A DNA stretch of 64,000 nucleotides, taken from positions 22,544,501 through 22,608,500 of the forward strand of contig NC_084923.1 in the NCBI RefSeq assembly GCF_958298935.1. Direction: 5' to 3'. The stretch is from Phragmites australis. Taxonomy: Eukaryota > Streptophyta > Magnoliopsida > Poales > Poaceae. Both the position numbers and the translations under genes were made by a program. Of this stretch, positions 1 through 12,900 are shown piece after piece. Positions within the stretch are counted from its first letter, which is position 1. Every line of letters begins with the position of its first letter. Under the pieces are notes generated by a model. It was not told where the DNA came from, ran no database searches, and worked only from the letters and a program-made list of their open reading frames with translations.

Positions 1-1260
1 ACATGCTTAGGGTTTGAAAGATGGGATCTATCTTTTGAGTCATGGATTTGAGATAAAATAGGTTGGAATAGGTTGCTTGCAACCAAATTAGGATCCTCAA
101 AGTTTGGTCGGTTGAAACTTTGAATTCTTTCAAAATCCATCAACTTGGATTTGTTGCATGCTAGCAGTTAGACCACAGGCTATGTTGGTCTGACTGCCAG
201 CACAGACAACAGTAGCTACCTTCACTGGTTCATCATAAATTATTTGTTTCTCTTTTCTAATACTTTGAAATATCATATATGATGAGTGGAATTGGACGCA
301 CGTTGAGAAAGATGTTGGCTAGCCGGACTAAGACAAAGAGAAGATTGGTGGAGTCAGACTTCGATAATGATCATTAGGATTCTGACTGGATTCCACCTTA
401 GGGCAACATATGTGAGGAATCCTCATCTTTTACTGGAAATGTTAGTGATCATCATATGAATGATGCTAGTGATGAGGATGAGGAAATCAATTATCAAGCA
501 TATAGGGGCTATATGAAATCTTGATATGTTGTTGAGCAAGAAGCACCTATCAATATGCTTTAAACAATGATGCAACTCAACAACAATTCTGTACCATGGT
601 GCAACAAGATGCTTTTTATGGTCACATTCTGAAAAATATCATCTATGAGCAAAAATAGATTGATTGGAATTATGTGAGAGAACAGTCTTTCAAGAATTAG
701 GTATTTATGAGCTTGTTAATTTCAAGTGTGATTGGAATGCTACTATTGTGAGGTGATTCTATGCAACTGTTATTTTTCACATGAAAGCCAGAAGATCAAG
801 CCATAGAGGTTAGAGAAGTTAGGGTGTTCTTGCAGCTCAGGGAGACCAACATGCGGAACCTCTTCCTCCTCAGGCGCCACTAGCTCCAGAGCCAGTTCCA
901 CCTTAGTGGACACCTTCAGTTGGATTCTTTGATCCCTGCATGACATCTATCCATTAGGGCTTTCAGCAGAGCTTAGACTCTTTCCAGGCAAGCTTCCAAC
1001 AGAGGCTACTGTCAGCCTATGATGACAAAGTTCTAGTCCACTCAATAGCCATCTCTCTTGCTTGAGAAGACATTTCAGCTCTTAGTGTACAAAACTAAGA
1101 GTTAATGACATGTTTCACAACTTATCTCTTGGACAATAGAGTTTTTAGACTCAGTTCTCTAGCTTCACCGATCACTTCTACAGCGTTTATCCTAGACCTT
1201 CTCCACCTCCTCCCCGGGATGACTAGACCTTTTGGTATTTGATGCCGAAGGAGGGGAGAT
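1..1260 (+). pseudogene. Degraded transposon-associated coding remnant
   Basis: From about 280 to 1,260 the plus strand reads as a broken protein: a basic start, an acidic Asp/Glu-rich stretch, then near 700-780 a motif resembling the CDWN...FYAT core of plant proteins often annotated as putative plant transposon protein, and a Pro-rich tail near 850-910. Many stops and frameshifts interrupt it, so no product is expected. Bases 1-280 hold nothing I can name. The family assignment rests on one short motif and is weak. Confidence 0.3.
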
Positions 1261-2865
1261 GGAAAAGATGGAAGAAGTGAAGCACAAAAATGAGCACAGG
1301 AAGGAGGTATATTTTATTTTAGTTATGTGAGGATGAGACTTGTTTTTGTTCTTTCGTGTCTCATAAATCTTATTACTTGCATTTGCTTCTTATAGTTGCA
1401 TGTAAATTGTGTGTGAACTTATTCTTTTATGTTGATTAAGGACCTTCGGTATTGTAATGTGATGAACTATGTTGATTTGCCTATATTTCTATGTTCTAAT
1501 ATTGTTGTTGGATGCCTTGAGGAAATTATTTTTAGTGATATATTTGAAATGGTAATCTCATTGATCATATCTCTTTTCTCAAATCCAAGAATTCAAAATA
1601 AACTCCGTAAAATTTATTCAAATCTTTAACTTGTGCCATATTTTTTTATTTCTAAATGTTATGGTCAAATGTGTAGGGGGGAGCTTACATCACCATAAAT
1701 TTTGATAGCAATTATCTCTAATTAATTTCATATTCTTAAAATTCTTGCTATGGAAACTCACCTTCGAGTATTTATACTTTGTGCTAAAAGTAGGCTCAAA
1801 ATTAAATCACATCACTTCTTAGCGTTATTGTTATCAACCAAAAAGGTGAGATTGAAGCATCTAGGCCCCTAATTCATGTTTTGGTAATTAATGATAATAA
1901 AGAATTATGGACTAACATGTTTAAGCATATGTGGAAAATATGCAAATGGCTAGCTTAAGGCAAAGATATAAAATGTAGGGTATTTTCTTTTTCCAGCTAA
2001 TGGTGATTAGAGAAGAGAAATGATTGGATTGATATGATAAGCGTCGTACGTACTATTAAGAGGGGTTGATTTGTGTTTACTTATAAAAGTGCCATAATTT
2101 CTCAAATATGCATTTCATCTATAATGAGTAATTTAGTTTGAGAAGAATCGGAAAAACTGCCTTTTGAGTGTTATGTGTCGTGGCTGGTATGACCGTTGTA
2201 TAAACAATGCATAAGTTTCCAAAGTTCTTAAGTCATGGTCTGATCGCAATGTGTTCTGGTCTGACCGCCAAGGAATAGAGAGTTTTGTACTCTCAGCCTT
2301 CAGGGCTTGCTAATCTAACCACCAGGGAACAGAGAGTTTTGGTACTTTGTTCGAGGCTCACAGACTGACTGAGACCAGTGGCGGTCTAAACACCAGGTCA
2401 TTTATTCACCGATATCATAGTCATCATTACACTTTTTATAGATGTTGGATTAGCGACGGTCTAACTGCCAGAAGTGCAGAGTATTCAGACTTTGGGCAAC
2501 AACCATATTTTAAGTTTGGGCTACAAATAGACCTCTTGCTGATTCAAAGTTAGAGTCTAGCACTTCATTTCAATACTCTTGAGCACCTGACATCCTCCTC
2601 TCCCTCTTTTGGATTAGTGGTTGTATTTTTGAGAGTGTGAGAGCATCTAGTGTATAGCTTTGAAGAGTTTAAGCTTTGTGACACTAGTGATCCTTCAAGC
2701 AAGTATTGTCGATTTGTTACTATTGGAGGTTGTCGCCCCTAGACGGCTTCAAGGTGGTTGCGCATTAGATCCCTTCATAAAAGCTTATGAAGGAGCCACG
2801 GTGGTGATTATGAGAGGTCTTGAGCATGCCTCACCGAAACGATGAAATGCTACTATAGTGAAATC
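1261..2865. other. No gene recognised; AT-rich repeat-like DNA
   Basis: Only short ORFs without recognisable domains occur here. Phrases built on GGTCTGACCGCCA and AGAGAGTTTTGGTACT recur with variation around 2,225-2,345 and 2,455, as in decayed LTR or MITE DNA, but no terminal repeat pair could be fixed. Confidence 0.35.
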
Positions 2866-2971
2866 AAGGTTTCGAGTAGTTCATTGGTCTATTCCGTCTT
2901 AAAATCAAGTTGCTCTAGTAGAATAAGGTTTCGAGTAGTTTATTGGTCTATTCCGCCTTAAAATCAAGTTG
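2866..2971. repeat. Tandem duplication, 59-bp period
   Basis: A unit starting AAGGTTTCGAGTAGTT at 2,866 recurs at 2,925 with few changes and shares the ending AAAATCAAGTTG. The two copies lie head to tail. No coding role is evident. Confidence 0.8.
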
Positions 2972-3921
2972 ATCATATTCGATTAGAAACTAGATCTTCA
3001 ACATCACACACTACTAAATCAAATTTATCCTTACTTATCGGAAAATCGAGATCAACTCCCCTCCCATCATCAAACTGACCATGCACCTTTTGCTCACGGG
3101 GTTGCCGGAAAAAGAAGGCAAGACAACGTACAGTGCAGCGGGCTGCGGGAAAAGTAAGGGAAGAGGGATGTGGCAAGAGGTCGCCACTTTACCGTGTCCA
3201 ACCAAATTAATTACATCGACACAACTGCAACCAAATCGAAATTATCAGTGGAAAATAATTCCCCAAAAAAATAGGGAAAGAAATATAGCAGTGGAACAGA
3301 TAAAATCGGAGACGGTCATCGAGTAAATAAACCTGTGATGAGCAAACCCCGCAACACATGGCGACTCCCAGCTGTAGTGCATATAAGCCACATTGAGCAA
3401 AAAGGGGAAATGAAATTAGCTATGTAGAGACGCAGACAGACGGTTAGATATTTTCTTTTCCATAATTTCGCACCCAAAGTAGCAGTTTACACCTCGCTGC
3501 ACTCCACACAGAATAACAGATTCCAGAGTCCAACTCCTACTTAATATGGTTTTTAAGGTGAATCTCTCACAGTAAAGTACACCTAACATATAGCATATAT
3601 GAAGAACCAACAAGCAAAAGGCGGCAGACAATTCTAACTTTTGTACAGGGTATATTAACTCGATACAGTATGGACTTATGTAAATGGTGGGCAGTCTATA
3701 CACTCCTATTTGACACTAGCTGATCCATTTCCTTCTATCTAAGAACATTCAGACTTGAGCTAAGATTTTATACATCTTGAGGTTCCAAGAATAAACAAAT
3801 AAAAAAGGGCCAGATAAATAAGACCACCCAGAAAGAATTAATCAAAATCTCTGTATGTCACCCCCGAAAAATCGAGTTGTTCTACAAAATGCTTTCCTGC
3901 ACTTTGAGGTTCTGCATCTCT
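2972..3921 (-). other. 3' flank and probable 3' UTR of the FAB1 gene
   Basis: This stretch follows the FAB1 stop codon on the minus strand. It has no convincing ORF; the 95-residue minus ORF at 3,416-3,703 resembles nothing known. The several hundred bases next to the stop are the likely 3' UTR, but I could not fix a poly(A) site. Confidence 0.4.
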
Positions 3922-6900
3922 CTATTCTGTCGAGTGAACCTGATCGATGTCTTGGCCACTCTCAGCCAACTGCTTGCCGGGGCAAATCACTGGAGGCGAC
4001 CATTGATCAGGAACAACAAGAAAGTAGGCGGACATGGCTTTCCTGAACCGTTTCTTGTACTGCTTTGGTGAAATAACTGTTGGCGATACATTCTTCGGTC
4101 CGCCTAATATTCCTGAAGCTTTCACCCATGTCTCTAGGTGTTTGTCCCATGTATATTGCCTCATAAAATCTATGATTCCCATAACGAGTTCGTGTCTTTT
4201 CTCGTCAACACCAACAAGCAAAGAGTAATCCATTACATCAATGGACTGCAGAAAAAAAATGCCAACATTTATGTCAGAAGTTGCACTCATTTATTGTAAG
4301 ATCAAAAGGTTAACACATCAACTAAGCATGAATTCTATAAGACAGCGTAATGCATAACATTTAAAATTATATAAGTTTCCAAATGAGGCACCGGTTTTAA
4401 GCAAACATCAACAAGTCACATCCTTTTGATTTTTCAATTACCAATATCACGAGTAAAATATTAACATTAGAGTTGAACACCAAGATACAAAACTCTTGGG
4501 GCACATTATTTAAAAAAGGAAGAAGTCCATTTGAACCCCCCACCCCCACCCCTCGACTGCAAAACCTGTCATTTGACCCCTCTCAACTCTCAGTAACATC
4601 TAAATTACCCCCTAGACCAAAGCCACCCTGGTTTGGCTGATGTTTACATGGACAGATAGCCTTTGCACTAGAACGGAAAATTACAGTCTGCTTTTTAGTC
4701 TTCCAAGCAATGAAAGAACCACTAAGAAAAATATAGTAGGTAGAAAGAGACCGACAATCAGAGGCATCACTAGCCAAAATAGTATCAGAATATCCATGGA
4801 GCTGTAAAGAGCTGGAACACGGAAAAAAAGGACAACGAGAGATAGTCCCACGAAGATAGCGCAAAACACAAAGAAGATGATTATAATGGAGCTGAGTGGG
4901 AGCAGAAATGAACTGATTAAGGATGTACACTACATGAGAAATGTCAGGACGAATGATACCAAGGTAAACAAGACTCCCAACAAGATGACAGTAGCGTGTG
5001 GTTACAGCAAGAGACTCACCATCAGTTGACTGAAGATAAAGATTAAGCTCCATAGGAGTCTCAATCCCAAGAAAGTAACGAAGAGGGCCAGAAATAAGAA
5101 ATTATTCATTGAGGCAAGCATTCACATAGGCAATATACTTAAATCATCCCTTGTAATTATCATATCATCAACATACAAAAGAAGAAGAGTCCGATCACGA
5201 GACGAAGTGTGGACAAAAAGTGCAACATCATGAGCACAGACAGAAAAAACACCAGCAATGATCATTGAAGAAAAACGCTTAAACCAAGCATAAAGGGCTT
5301 ACTTAACCAGGCACGAAGGGCTTACTTAAGGCCATCAAGAGAGACAGAGACGACAAGCCATGTCCTCAGGAATAGAATACCCTGATGGTGGGTGCATGTA
5401 CACCTCCTCACACAACTCACCAGGCATTCTTGACGTTAAGCTAAGAGATAGACCACTGATCCAACGAGAACGGACCTTGTAGCGCTCAAGAGAACCATCA
5501 GAGCGGATCTTACCTTATAGATCCACTTGCATGTGATGTGATAAAACACAAGGAAGAGGGATAAGATCCCACATGTCAGTGCGCTCAAGACCAGCCAGCT
5601 CCTCTGCCATCGCAATCTCATGCTGCCATTCCTGATGAACAATAGCATCACGGTAAGAAGATGACTCAAGAAGATGACTCAACAGGAACAGTACCAGCAA
5701 AACCAAAACAATCGGGAGAATAAATCGACTGGCGATCACTAAGTAGCGAGGAGAAGACAAAGGAGCTGAATCTCGAGGAGATAACTCATCAGAAGGTGGT
5801 ACATCAGGATGTGAGACAACATGAGAACGATGAGTGTAGTGGACAAGAAAATGCGCAACAATGCCAGAAGGAGGATATGGTGCGGTGGGGGCGAAGGGGG
5901 AGAGGCACCAAAGAAGGCACAATAGGAGAGGGTGCCAACAGTTGTCGGGGAAAAGAAGACGAAACGGTGATGGGTGTGGTAGGAAAAGTGAGAAAAAAAC
6001 AATGGTTAAACCAAGGAAGTTGAAGAGGTGAAAAAGGAGGTACGAGGATACAAGGGATGAGACTCGTCAAAAGTAACATTCCGAAAAATTCGCATCCGAC
6101 GAGCAACTGGGTCCCAACATCGATAGCCCTTATGCTTAGTATTGTAGCTTAGAAAGACACTCAACAGATTGAACAGTCAGTTTGGTACGCTCATGAGGGG
6201 CGAGAAGAACGTATCAAACACAACAAAAAAGACGAAGACAAGAGTAGTCAGGAATACGCCCATATAGACGTTCAAAGAAGGTTGGATGTTTACCGAGTGG
6301 TAGTGGAGATCGCCTTAGCACAAAAATAAGGTGGGTCAGAAGAGGCAATAATAAGAGCACGAGCTGTCTCAAGAAGATGACGATCCTTGCTTTAGCAACG
6401 TCATTCTGACCATGAGCTCCAGGACAGAAGAATCGGGACAACATGCCTTGTTTAACAAGAAAAGTACGAATGTGCCAAAAAAAGAAATTCGCCAATAGAC
6501 TCAACTTGAAAAAACACGAATGAGAATGTCAAACTGAATGCGATTCATAGTGGCAAAACACATATATTGATAATACCTCGCTACAAGAAGACAAAGTAAG
6601 TCCAAGTGTGACGAGAAAAATCATCTATAAAAATAATATAATAGCAGTGACCCCCTTTCAAAAACGAAGGGAGTCAGACCCCAAACATTAGAATGAATAA
6701 GATTAAAAGAATCTTGAGACCCTGACTCACTATTAGGATAAGGTAGTTGAATCTGTTTACCAAGCTTATAATCCTGACAATTTAAAGACATCTCCTAAGA
6801 CAGACCCTAGAATACCACAACGACCTAATGAAGATAAACGATGTTGACGATTGGTGAACCGCCAATCTTATGAATTTGTAGAATATATAGAGGATGCTTC

Positions 6901-9900
6901 GAGTAGATGAATCAAAGGAACACATAGGAGGGTTTTATACAGATTTGGGCCTCCCTTAGAATAATAATCCTATGTCATATTTGTTCTATATTACAAGAGG
7001 GTACGCAGCTAGCCTAGATAGATCTATCCTAGTCGACGACTTCCTTGCTCAGCTTCAGATGTCTTCTGGATGCTAATGGCTTGTTGGACTTGTAAACAGA
7101 CTTCCAATGACATGTCCTCCATAGGGCCCTCAGACTTCGTATATATAGGGGACGTTGTACGTCCTCTGGAGTCTTCTTTACATTCTTAGAAATAAACTTC
7201 TCTATTTACAAGATACTCGAGATCCTGACGGGCAGTTTCCTTTCGTCCCTTCCCGAAGATACAAATATGTCCCGAGAATTACGAGAATCTTAGGGTGCCC
7301 AGATATGGTAATTATCTAATAATCATTGCTAAGCCCCCCACCAGTACGTAAAATGAGCCTTCGACGGGTCAAGTACTTGGCCAACGAAAATAAACATTTT
7401 TTCCGACCATCTCATCGAGTAAGACTCGATTTCCCGATTAGGATGATACATCTAACCGGGTTTTCTGCGATCTCGGGTCATCTATTGGAAAGTTCTCAAA
7501 TGAGTCCTCGAGAAGGTGTTCCATCAAAGTAGAATTTCCGATTAACTTGAAAATATCGTCCCCTCCTTGCAGGAGTACAGGTGACAAGACTCATCGTTGT
7601 CCAAGCTCGGAAGTTGAACCGTCTCTACGGAAGTTTTGCATGGCGGTGAAGAAATTCTCCGTCTAAAAAGAATTACCCGAGTACAACGAGGTAATCATTC
7701 CGTCTTCTCAACTGCCCTGTACGTTGAAAAACACAGTAGGTAAATAACCGCACTGGCTTACTGTCTCTTTGTCTACGCGAGCCAACCGAAAAGACATGGC
7801 CTCGACGACCGAGCAACGTTTGGGCACCTGTGATCCATTATGTGGCCACACCCGGAATTAATGCTTGGAAGGTGAAGAGAAACCGTCCCTTGACTCGTTG
7901 GCCTATAAAAAACCCCCGGGTGCTAGAAACTAGCCGCACCACACCTTGGCCTATAAAAAGCCTCCAAGTACTAGAAACTAGCTGCACCACACCTGAGTCC
8001 GATCATGGAACCTCCTCGTTCGCCAGGCTACTCCCCTTCTTCTCTGGGATACTCTCCGTCTCCCCTCGAGTACTCGCCTCTCACACCACCGTTATCACTC
8101 GCCCAATCTAGCATGGTAGTGGAGATTGTCGATATTTCCTCCGACGAGGAGGTTGAAGAGAAGGCAGCGACCAGTGGCGTCCCTGTTGAAGACGGCAAGC
8201 CCTGGTATTCTTAGAGTTGTCCTAAGTCCAAGACGAAATGGACTGGGACCTCCTGGAGGTGGAAATAGTGGAAGAAGCGGCGACTGAGGTAAAGGAAGAG
8301 GCATCCAGTAGCATCTCCGTTAAAGATGGCAAGACGTCGGCCGCTTCATCCCCTTCATCCTCAGGCCACACCGGTGAGCCCCGCCGAAGGGAGTAGTCGG
8401 GACAGCGACACCGACGAGTTCGGGGAGGGTGAGGGCCGTCGGAGGGAGTAGTCGTCTTCGGAGATGTCGATGAGCGGGGCGGCGAGACCAACAAGTCCAG
8501 CGGGATGCCAGGGCCTCACCGATGACCTCATCCTCTCTGTTGGTGCAGGTGATGTCAGTGGTCAGAGACAAGGAAAAGGAAGGCGAGACTTCCCTAACTC
8601 TCTCAATTCCTTTCTCTCACTGCACGGCGTCGAGTGGATCTTTAAGACTTCTTGTAATCCTCTTTTTCTTAGCTTATCTGTAAAAGAGCTTGAAATCTTG
8701 TTAAGTGAAAGAATCATATTTCTAATACAATACCTGTGTATGATTGTGAACTTTTCATGAATACAAGGAGCATTTGAGCAAGTATTCGGCCTTTGTCTCT
8801 TCCGAGTAGATTTTGGTATTGTTTGTCGGGATTTTCATTGCAGTACCTTAGGTCATGCTCGAGTGAAACACGTCTTAGCTTTTAGGCAGCCGTGGACGCG
8901 ATAAGGTTTTGCGTGGTCCCTACAAGATGTTCTTCCTTCCTCGTTAGAAATATGGCGCGCACGACAAGTTTTATATCCCAAGTAAAGTTGAAGCCCCCGA
9001 CTGGTTATCGAGGAAAGATTCCCAGATGTGTAGTCTAGAAATCCGAGTGCGTGTGTGGTCGTAAGTTTCCAAATAGCAGCTTATCTCAACTCTTTAAGGC
9101 ATTGGGTCAAAATAGGTAAACAAAATATAATGACATACTATGACTAATATTATAAAATATATTTTAAGTACTTACATATAGAACTTATGAAGTTGGTCGA
9201 TGTTCTAAGAATTTTTTAGAACATTTCCATAATATCCAACCCCTAAGTCGCGAATGGCTACGACAAGGGGATAATCTGTAAGGCTTAAGCGGGTTGATAT
9301 ACGCATCTGTCACAGAATTGACAGCTGGTACACTTTTTTACTAGCTCACTAGCATCATGGAGAGTCATAGGCCAATACAAGCCTTGTCTAAATGCCTTCC
9401 CGCGCGAATGGCCACGACAAGGGGATCGTATGTAGGACTTACGCGGGTTGATGTACGTGTCTGTTACGAAATTAACAGCTGGTACACTTTTTTACCAACT
9501 CACTCGCATCATGGATAGTTATATGCCAATATAAGTCTTGTCTAAATGCTTTCCCGACCCGGGTTCGGAAGGAAACATGAGCTCCGCACACCCCTCTATG
9601 GATATTCTCGAGTAATTCTCTACCCTGCTTCTGAGAGATGCATTTCATGAGTACTCTGTGAGCGTCTTTTCTATAAAGGGTGTCATCCACCAAGGTATAC
9701 ATCCTGTATCGATGGGAAATTTGCTCGGTTAGTACATCATCCTCAGGCACAACTCGATCTTGAAGATACTTGTGGATTGGGTCTATCCACAAAACTTCGC
9801 TTTCGAGCTGAGCTTTGAGTTCCCCTGCAACTCCTTTAGGGCGTCAATCCCTGGCGAGCCCCCGAGTTTGTTATAGGTCTCGTAGACCACCACTCCTTCA

Positions 9901-12900
9901 GATGTGGCGTCTGATGATTTCACAGACAGCTTCAAGCATTTCTCTATGAAAATCTCAAGTTGTCCTAGAGACCTTGAGTATGCTACAAAGGCAAGATTAT
10001 CGACGAGACAATTATTCTTCCTTGGGATATATTTGACCTCAAGTCTGACGAATTTCTTTTCTAGCATCCTCACCTCCTCGAGGTAGTCCGTCAGTCTTAT
10101 CCGAGGCTTGATACTCCTTGCTGACTTGATTCATCACTAATTGTGAATCCCCTTTCACAAGTAGGCGGTGGATACCAAGAGCATAATATACTCAGAGACC
10201 GACAAGCAGATCCTCATATTCGGCTGCATTATTTGTGGTCTGAAAATCAATCTGCAAAGCATATTGCAGGTTTTTTCCATTAGATCAGTATAATCCCAGC
10301 CCTCGTGCCTTGAAGCATAAGCGATCTGTTGAAGAATAGAGTTCATACATCCGATAAGTCTGCAAGCACTCGTGACTTAATCGTTGTTCGAGGCACAAAG
10401 CGAATGTCAAATTCCTCGAGTTCAATGGATCACTTGGCTATTCGGCCGATTGCGATTCTATTGTGCAGGATTTCGCTAAGTGAGAATATTGATGGTACGA
10501 TGATCTTATGAGTCTGGAAATAATGTCGCAGGTTGCGAGAGGCCATCAGCACAGCATACAACAGCTTATGCATTTGCAAGTAGTGCTCTTTAGGACCAGG
10601 AAGTACTTCGCTGATGTAGTACACCAGTCGCTGGCTCTTCTCTCATTTGTCTGGCACTTCTCTTTCCACCACCAATACCTCACTCACAGCACGTGATCCA
10701 GCTGCAATGTATAAGAGAAAATCTTCATTTGGGTTGGGAGCACTTAGCATAGGGGGAAGAAATATACCTTTTCAGATTTCTGAATGTCTCATCCGCCTCT
10801 TCTGACCATTCAAACTTGTCAAGTTGTCGTAGTAACTTGAAGAATTAAAGTCCTCGATCTCCGAGTCGAGAAATAAACCGGCTGAGAGCTACCATGCACC
10901 CGGTTAGTCTCTAAACTTCTCATACTGACCTAGGGGTTGCACATCTTCAATGGCTTTGATTTTCTCAGAATTGACTTCGATCCCCCGGTAAGATACTAGG
11001 TAACTGAGTAGCTTCCCCGCGTTGACTTCGAACGCGCACTTCTCCTGGTTCAGTATGACTCAATTCTTGCGCAGGTTGTTGAACATCTCTTGCAGGTCTG
11101 AGATGAGATCTTTTTGGTTTTAACGACGGATTCTTCGGCCTCGAGTTTTTCGTCACCTTATCAGGTTGATGTTTTGTGGCCACGTCTAGACTTCGCTTGT
11201 CGCAGCATAAGCCTGTTTTTGGACAACTCCGAATTGTGATGACTTCTTCGAGTCCCGGTATGTCCACGCACTGATAGGTGTAATGCATGGCTGCCATAAA
11301 CATGGCAAGAGTATGTCTTCCCGATATGGCATTGTATGCCATCTCGAAGTCAACCACATCGAACATAATCTTTTCCGTTCGGAAGTTGTCATGCTTCTCG
11401 AATGTAACGGGGAGCGATATCTAGCCAATGGGAGTGGACGAAGATCTAGATACTATGCCGTGGAAGGCTTGCGTAACCAGTTTGATGACAGATCAGGAGA
11501 CTTTCATCGCTTCGAGCGCGCCAGCAAAGAGGATGTTCAGAGAACTCCCTCCATCGATGAGTACTCGGGTGACCCTGCAGTTATTGATCGTAGGCTCGAC
11601 CACTATCTGGAAGCGACCTGCTGTACGAAGTTCTTAACACAGTCATCCTGGCTGAATGAGATGTTAACGTTTGACCGCTTGATGGCCTAGCGACCCTCAG
11701 GGATGGCAGGTAAGACTTCCCGAGCCACCGTCTTGTATTGATGCTTGGATTCATAGGACATAGAGCCATCGAACATGTGGTCGACCATTCTCTCGTTCGG
11801 CTGGAAAGACATCGAGTCCGAGTTGTCCTCACTGCTACTAGAGTTAGTATCCCTGCTCTGGACTGCGATCTGGATCTTCTTTCCTTTGGCCGCTTTCACG
11901 ACCTCCGCCTTGACCATCTTATGTGGTTATCAGTCTGATGGAGGTCGCACCAAGGCTTACCGTCGCGTTCATCGGAGCCTGGTGTGAAGCTCTTGCCCTA
12001 GGAAGAATTGGAGCGCTTGTCGATATGGGTGTCAGGCAAATCTACAAAAACTTCATCGGGTTTAGCTTTCTTGCTCTTACCTCCCTTGGTGTTCTTTTTG
12101 CGCTTGCTCTTGACCATATCGCCATCGAGCCTAGATTGGGGGCGCTTGATGCCCTGAGCTCTCTTTGACGAAGAGGAACGTGTCTTTAGCCCTGGCAAAC
12201 TCATCGAGAATCTTCATGAGCTCCTTTGTGGCGATGTCTTCAACGCATCACTGGCTCTTAACCCCCCTAAGTGAACGCCTGAATGACATCGTAGTCGCTG
12301 ATCTTGTGGATGGTGTTCCGGGTGTTGCTGAAGCGGTGCACGAACTCACGTAAGGTTTCATTCCTATCTGCTCGCAACGGTAAAGATCATTTTTCATGCC
12401 TAGGTGAGCGTACGTACGCTGAAAGTTAGCTCAGAATACGTCGCAGAACTATTCCCACGAGTAGATTGCCCCTGGCGGTAGACTGGTCAACTATGTCCTA
12501 GCTTCCCCTTCAAGGACTGTGGGAGGTAGTTTGCCATTACCATCTCATCCCCTCTAACTGCTTCGATGGGCATGATATAGATATGAAGAAACTCAATGGG
12601 ATTTGTGCTCCCATTGTACGACTCGATCGACCCGGGCTAGAACTTTGATGGCCAAGTCACACTCCGTAAATCCGAAGAGATCAATCATTCGTTGATGGTA
12701 CCCTGTTTGGTTCCAGCAATCTCGGGTGCTTTACCCACAGGGGTTGAGGATCGATCCCAACTTGAACAACGCCGGGATGTTCCCCAATATGATCGTCAAG
12801 GGGCAGACGATGCTACCTCGGGTGTTCCCAAGCGTCTCCGCTGATCGATGACCTCGCGCAAATCATTGATCGGATGACCTTTGACTGATGAGGTCCTACG

